From positions 1-64,000 of the forward strand of contig NZ_CANLTC010000003.1 in the NCBI RefSeq assembly GCF_947493865.1: DNA of 64,000 nt, in the 5' to 3' direction. Positions 59,896 to 64,000 of this stretch are shown here, in pieces. The position numbers were made by a program, and so were the translations under genes. Source of the DNA: an uncultured Halomonas sp. GTDB lineage: Bacteria; Pseudomonadota; Gammaproteobacteria; Pseudomonadales; Halomonadaceae. The notes under the pieces are model-generated. The model saw only the letters and a list, made by a program, of their open reading frames with translations, searched no databases and was not told the DNA's origin. Positions within the stretch are counted from its first letter, which is position 1; each line of letters begins with the position of its first letter.

Positions 59896-61460
59896 TGCAG
59901 GTTACCCATGAACGGTTGGCGACGACGTTGAGAACACTCTGGCCCGAGATCCGACTGCCGGCATCGTTGGACGTGGGCTCGTCACAGCCGCTTATGCTTA
60001 CCCGGGACAGCCGTTCTCTCGCTGCAAGGGTTGGCCCGGCGGTATTCATCGCCGTCCCTGGTGTGCAGGTGGATGGACGCCGTTTCATCGACCGGGCGCT
60101 CGAGGATGGCGCCATGCTCGTGCTGGCCGAGGCCGATGCTGCCTTCGGGAAGCAATATGCAAGCGAGGAGCGGGTGTTGCCCTTGCCGGGCCTGAATCAT
60201 GCGTTGGGCGAGCTGGGCCGCCTCCTGTTTCGGGTGCCCGATAGCCTCGAGCTGATCGGCGTCACCGGCACCAACGGCAAGAGTTCCGTGACCCACTATA
60301 TCGCGGCGCTGTCCGAACGGCTGGGGCGTCCTGCGGGCGTGATCGGCACCCTTGGCTGGGGCAGGGCAGGGCAATTGATCGACAGCGGCCAGACCACGCC
60401 GGGCCCGTTGGAGCTGCAGGCTGCGCTGGGCAGCATGGCACAGGAGGGGGTTACCCGAGTAGCGGCGGAAGTGTCGTCCCACGCCCTTGAGCAGGAGCGG
60501 CTGCTGGGCTGTCGCGTCACGGTGGCAGCATTCACCAACCTTTCCCGGGACCACCTTGACTACCACGGCAGCATGGCAGCCTACGCTGCTGCCAAGGCAC
60601 GACTGTTCAGGCGTCGGGAGCTTGCGCTTGCGGTGGTCAACGGCGACGACCCCCTGGCACGATTGATGCTCGCCGGATTACCCAGGCATGTGCGCGTATT
60701 GGCCTGCGGCGAGCAGGAGGCAACCACGTTCCGCGTACTCGATTGGCAGCCTCATGCTAGCGGGCAGCGCGTGATGATCGCGACGCCTGACGGCGAGCGA
60801 GCCTTGGAAATGGCACTAATGGGACGCTTTAATCTCGATAATGTATTGCTGGCGATGGCGGTACTCTATGGGCTTGGGGAGGATCTGGATGCGCTTTGCA
60901 ATGCTGCCGGCGAACTGCTTCCCGTGCCCGGACGCATGCAAGCGATCATCCGTTCCGATGCGCCCACGGTGATAGTGGATTACGCCCACACGCCGGATGC
61001 CCTGAGCAACGCCCTGAGTGCCCTGCGGGCGCACTTGCCGGGCGGTAGCCATGGGGTAAGTGGGGTTCACGATGCGCCCCAAGAGGAAGCAAGGCTCTGG
61101 TGTGTCTTTGGCTGCGGCGGCGATCGCGATAGCGGCAAGCGGCCATTGATGGCCGAGGCGGCCCGAGCCTTGGCGGATCAACTGGTGATTACCGATGACA
61201 ATCCGCGCAGCGAAGTTCCGGCGAGGATACGCGAGCAGATGCTGCAGGGCCTCTCTCCTGAGGATAGGAAAAAGGCCTGGTGCATCGAAGGGCGGGGCGA
61301 TGCCATCGATCGAACCATTGCCGCCGCCGGTAAGAACGATGTCATTCTGATTGCCGGCAAGGGGCATGAGAATTATCAGGAGATGCAAGGACAGCGTATG
61401 CCGTTTTCCGATCACGCCTGGGCCGAGGCGGCGCTGAACAAGCGTGGAGCGCCGACATGA
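59895..61460 (+). CDS. murE: UDP-N-acetylmuramoyl-L-alanyl-D-glutamate--2,6-diaminopimelate ligase
   Basis: A 521-residue Mur ligase that adds meso-diaminopimelate to the stem peptide. The P-loop GVTGTNGKSSVTHYI and the DAP-selecting DNPRSEVPARI motif are visible, so the organism makes A1-gamma DAP peptidoglycan. An insertion near GSHGVSGVHDAPQEEA makes it slightly longer than E. coli MurE. Coupled to ftsI and murF by overlaps. Confidence 0.97.
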   Translation: MQVTHERLATTLRTLWPEIRLPASLDVGSSQPLMLTRDSRSLAARVGPAVFIAVPGVQVDGRRFIDRALEDGAMLVLAEADAAFGKQYASEERVLPLPGLNHALGELGRLLFRVPDSLELIGVTGTNGKSSVTHYIAALSERLGRPAGVIGTLGWGRAGQLIDSGQTTPGPLELQAALGSMAQEGVTRVAAEVSSHALEQERLLGCRVTVAAFTNLSRDHLDYHGSMAAYAAAKARLFRRRELALAVVNGDDPLARLMLAGLPRHVRVLACGEQEATTFRVLDWQPHASGQRVMIATPDGERALEMALMGRFNLDNVLLAMAVLYGLGEDLDALCNAAGELLPVPGRMQAIIRSDAPTVIVDYAHTPDALSNALSALRAHLPGGSHGVSGVHDAPQEEARLWCVFGCGGDRDSGKRPLMAEAARALADQLVITDDNPRSEVPARIREQMLQGLSPEDRKKAWCIEGRGDAIDRTIAAAGKNDVILIAGKGHENYQEMQGQRMPFSDHAWAEAALNKRGAPT

Positions 61461-62815
61461 ACGCCTGTGGTCTACAAACCCTTGGTGCAATCGCCGGTGC
61501 GTTGGCAGTGAGCTGGGCCGGCGAAGATGCTGAAGTGAATGCCATCGTGACCGATACCCGCGCCCTGCAGGCAGGTGACGTGTTCCTGGCGCTGGCCGGT
61601 GATCGCTTCGATGCCCACGATTTTCTTGCCGAGGCCCGCAGCAAGGGGGCCGTGGCCGCCATCGTCTCGCGGGTCGTTGATGATCCGTTACCGCAGTTGC
61701 AGGTGGCGGATACGCGGCTGGCGCTTGGCCTGCTGGGCCAGGCCCGGCGCCGCAACTGGGATGGCCCGCTGGTCGCCATCACCGGCAACAGTGGCAAGAC
61801 CACGGTCAAGGAGATGCTCGCGACGCTGCTGCGCCAACGCGGCGCCACCCTGGCAACGCGTGGCAATCTCAATAACGACATCGGCGCGCCGCTGACGCTC
61901 TTGAACCTCACCCGGGATCATCAACAGGCGGTGATAGAGCTGGGAGCCAACCATCTTGGGGAGATCGCCTGGACCACGGCCCTTGCGCAGCCCCAGGTCG
62001 CTGTAATAACCAACATAACCGGGGCGCATGTCGGTGAGTTCGGTGGCATGGGCCAGATCGCTCAGGCCAAGGCCGAAATTCTTGCCGGTCTGAATGAGGA
62101 TGGCGTTGCCGTACTCAATCGCGATGATGTGTTTTATCCCTTTTGGTCGCGGCTCGTTGGCAACCGCAGGATCATTGATTTTGGGCTTTCTGGGGAAGCG
62201 AAAGTTCAAGCTGTTAATCTAATTTGCGATGAGAGTGGTCATTATTCTTTCTCACTTATGTATGATGATGTCGTCTTAGGCCGAGTGAGGCTTCCCCTGC
62301 TCGGCGTACATAATGTGCGCAATGCGCTGGCTGCTACGGCGGCGGCTCTGGCAATGGGGCTCACGGCGAAAGAAGTGATTGCGGGCCTGGATGATCTAAA
62401 AGCCTTGCCAGGGCGCATGACGCTGGTGGAAGGCATTCGCGGGTCTCGTCTGCTCGATGACACCTACAATGCCAACCCCGGCGCGATGAAGGCTGCTCTC
62501 GATGTGCTGGCGCAGATGCCGGCACCACGTTGGTGCTTTCTGGGCGCAATGGGGGAGTTGGGCGCAGCGTCCGAGGCGCTGCACAGCGATGTAGGACGTT
62601 ATGCCCGTGAGCTGGGCATCGATTTTCTCGGCACTCTGGGCGCCGCGGCAGAGCCTTCCGCGCTGGCCTTTGGCGGTTCAGGATGTCATTTCTCGGACTG
62701 GGAGACGCTGTTGCGTCATGCCCGGAACCATCTACCCCCTGGTGCCAGTGTGCTGGTCAAAGGGTCTCGCAGCGCCGGCATGGAAAGACTGATCGCCGCA
62801 CTGCGCATAGAATGA
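61457..62815 (+). CDS. murF: UDP-N-acetylmuramoyl-tripeptide--D-alanyl-D-alanine ligase
   Basis: A 452-residue MurF that adds D-Ala-D-Ala to complete the UDP-MurNAc-pentapeptide. ATP site ITGNSGKTTVKEML, LGANHLGEIAWT and DDTYNANPGAMKAAL are typical. It overlaps murE by ATGA and precedes mraY by 18 bases. The stretch at about 62160-62300 (roughly residues 235-282) uses AT-rich codons (TCT, CTA, TTA, AAT, CAT) unlike the rest of the gene, suggesting a recombined patch. Confidence 0.96.
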   Translation: MNACGLQTLGAIAGALAVSWAGEDAEVNAIVTDTRALQAGDVFLALAGDRFDAHDFLAEARSKGAVAAIVSRVVDDPLPQLQVADTRLALGLLGQARRRNWDGPLVAITGNSGKTTVKEMLATLLRQRGATLATRGNLNNDIGAPLTLLNLTRDHQQAVIELGANHLGEIAWTTALAQPQVAVITNITGAHVGEFGGMGQIAQAKAEILAGLNEDGVAVLNRDDVFYPFWSRLVGNRRIIDFGLSGEAKVQAVNLICDESGHYSFSLMYDDVVLGRVRLPLLGVHNVRNALAATAAALAMGLTAKEVIAGLDDLKALPGRMTLVEGIRGSRLLDDTYNANPGAMKAALDVLAQMPAPRWCFLGAMGELGAASEALHSDVGRYARELGIDFLGTLGAAAEPSALAFGGSGCHFSDWETLLRHARNHLPPGASVLVKGSRSAGMERLIAALRIE

Positions 62816-62833
62816 TCAAGGTGAACGCACGAC

Positions 62834-63916
62834 ATGTTGCTCTATCTAGCACACCTTCTAAGCGCCTATCAAAGCGCCTTTGCCGTTTTTGAGTATCTGA
62901 CGCTACGGGCCGTTCTCGGTACCCTGACCGCGCTGCTGCTGTGTCTGTGGTTCGGCCCCATGATGATCCGGCGCCTGGTGGAACGGCAGATCGGTCAGGC
63001 GGTACGGGACGACGGACCACAGTCGCATCTTTCCAAGGCCGGGACGCCGACCATGGGTGGTGCCATGATTCTTGTGGCAATGGCGATCAGCACGCTCTTA
63101 TGGGGCGATCTGAGCAATCACTATGTATGGTTGGTGTTGATCGTCACCCTGGGTTTCGGTGCGATCGGCTGGGTCGACGATTATCGCAAGGTGGTAGAAA
63201 AGAATCCTCGCGGCTTGCCGGCACGCTGGAAATATTTCTGGCAGTCGGTGCTGGGTCTTGGTGCAGCCGTGTTGCTTTACATGACTGCGGCGGGACCGGT
63301 GGAAACCAGCCTGATCGTACCGTTGTTCAAGGAAGTCGTGATTCAGCTTGGATTCTTCTACATCGTGCTGACCTATCTGGTCATCGTCGGCAGTTCCAAT
63401 GCGGTCAATCTCACGGATGGTCTCGATGGCCTGGCCATCATGCCCACGGTCATGGTGGCAATGGGACTTGCGGTATTTGCCTATGCCAGCGGCAATGCGG
63501 TATTTGCCGAGTATTTGCACATTCCCATGGTGCCCGGCGCCGGCGAACTGGCGGTATTCTGTGGCACCATTGCCGGTGCCGGGCTGGGTTTTCTCTGGTT
63601 CAATACCTATCCGGCCCAGGTTTTCATGGGGGATGTCGGGGCTCTGGCACTGGGTGCGGCTCTGGGTATCGTCGCGGTGGTGGTACGCCAGGAAATCGTG
63701 CTGTTCGTCATGGGCGGCGTATTCGTCATGGAGACCGTGTCGGTTATCCTGCAGGTGGGTTCCTATAAACTCACTGGACGACGTATCTTTCGCATGGCGC
63801 CCTTGCACCATCACTTCGAACTCAAGGGCTGGCCGGAACCCCGGGTCATCGTGCGTTTCTGGATCATTACGGTAGTGCTGGTCCTGATGGGTCTCGCCAC
63901 CCTAAAGATTCGCTGA
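62834..63916 (+). CDS. mraY: phospho-N-acetylmuramoyl-pentapeptide transferase
   Basis: A 360-residue, ten-helix enzyme that makes lipid I from UDP-MurNAc-pentapeptide and undecaprenyl phosphate. [10 protein letters not shown], the Mg-binding [23 protein letters not shown] and the C-terminal [15 protein letters not shown] are all present. Complete at both ends; 34 bases before murD. Confidence 0.98.
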   Translation: MLLYLAHLLSAYQSAFAVFEYLTLRAVLGTLTALLLCLWFGPMMIRRLVERQIGQAVRDDGPQSHLSKAGTPTMGGAMILVAMAISTLLWGDLSNHYVWLVLIVTLGFGAIGWVDDYRKVVEKNPRGLPARWKYFWQSVLGLGAAVLLYMTAAGPVETSLIVPLFKEVVIQLGFFYIVLTYLVIVGSSNAVNLTDGLDGLAIMPTVMVAMGLAVFAYASGNAVFAEYLHIPMVPGAGELAVFCGTIAGAGLGFLWFNTYPAQVFMGDVGALALGAALGIVAVVVRQEIVLFVMGGVFVMETVSVILQVGSYKLTGRRIFRMAPLHHHFELKGWPEPRVIVRFWIITVVLVLMGLATLKIR

Positions 63917-63950
63917 CGGTAAAACGTACTCGCCACTTCGTAACGGTGAA

Positions 63951-64000
63951 ATGTCGATGTCATCGGTACCCCAGGGACATACCTTGATCGTCGGGCTCGG
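63951..64000 (+). CDS. murD: UDP-N-acetylmuramoylalanine--D-glutamate ligase, 5' end only
   Basis: From ATG 63951 the frame reads MSMSSVPQGHTLIVGLG up to the window edge. The LIVGLG turn is the start of the MurD Rossmann-like N domain, and murD follows mraY in the conserved dcw order. A second in-frame ATG at 63957 could be the true start. Only 16 codons are visible. Confidence 0.8.
   Translation, partial: MSMSSVPQGHTLIVGL

Overview
This is a chromosomal window from a gammaproteobacterium, most probably a halomonad (Halomonadaceae, Halomonas-like). The basis is moderately high GC, gammaproteobacterial protein sequences throughout, a Rieske/cytochrome b/cytochrome c1 (petABC) operon, two NhaC-family carriers, and gene order that, as I recall it, closely follows the Pseudomonas aeruginosa block running from gatBAC/mreBCD to the murein (dcw) cluster. 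The genus is inference. No rRNA, tRNA, CRISPR array, prophage or defence island was found.

Region 1 (1-11.1 kb) is accessory. The C-terminal end of what looks like an ISL3-type transposase touches the left edge. A putrescine/polyamine catabolic cluster follows: an NhaC-family carrier, a gamma-glutamylputrescine synthetase (puuA), a gamma-glutamyl-GABA hydrolase (puuD), a second NhaC-family carrier with an added extracytoplasmic domain, a class III transaminase (spuC-like), an aldehyde dehydrogenase (puuC-like), an MBL-fold hydrolase and an XRE-cupin regulator (puuR-like). Together they could take putrescine to GABA. No polyamine ABC transporter is present, so the NhaC-type proteins are candidate importers.

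Region 2 (11.1-28.7 kb) holds the gatCAB amidotransferase on the minus strand, diverging from mreBCD-maf-rng-yhdP-tldD. Then come darP, pmbA (tldE) and mgtE. Region 3 (28.4-39.4 kb) is the envelope/PTS-Ntr block: kdsD-kdsC-lptC-lptA-lptB-rpoN-hpf-ptsN-rapZ-ptsO on the minus strand, diverging from mlaFEDCB and ibaG. It covers Kdo synthesis, LPS export, sigma-54, nitrogen PTS and outer-membrane lipid asymmetry.

Region 4 (39.4-56.9 kb) has murA-hisG-hisD, a DegS/AlgW-like protease, a Nif3-like protein, yhcB (zapG), zapE, rplM-rpsI, petABC, sspAB, dolP-diaA-yraN-lpoA on the minus strand, rsmI, and the RNase P RNA gene. Region 5 (56.9-64 kb) is the start of the division/cell-wall cluster: rsmH-ftsL-ftsI-murE-murF-mraY and the first codons of murD. 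There is no room for mraZ.

Most of the window is conserved housekeeping DNA and I found no convincing new defence or biosynthetic system. The observations I rate highest are an apparent ATT start codon for mreC, the two NhaC-type carriers inside the polyamine cluster, a long perfect-ended inverted-repeat element between lptB and rpoN, and a locally AT-rich, codon-atypical patch inside murF. Lesser ones are a long stem-loop between gatB and the XRE-cupin gene, and the absence of hisC and mraZ from their usual places.
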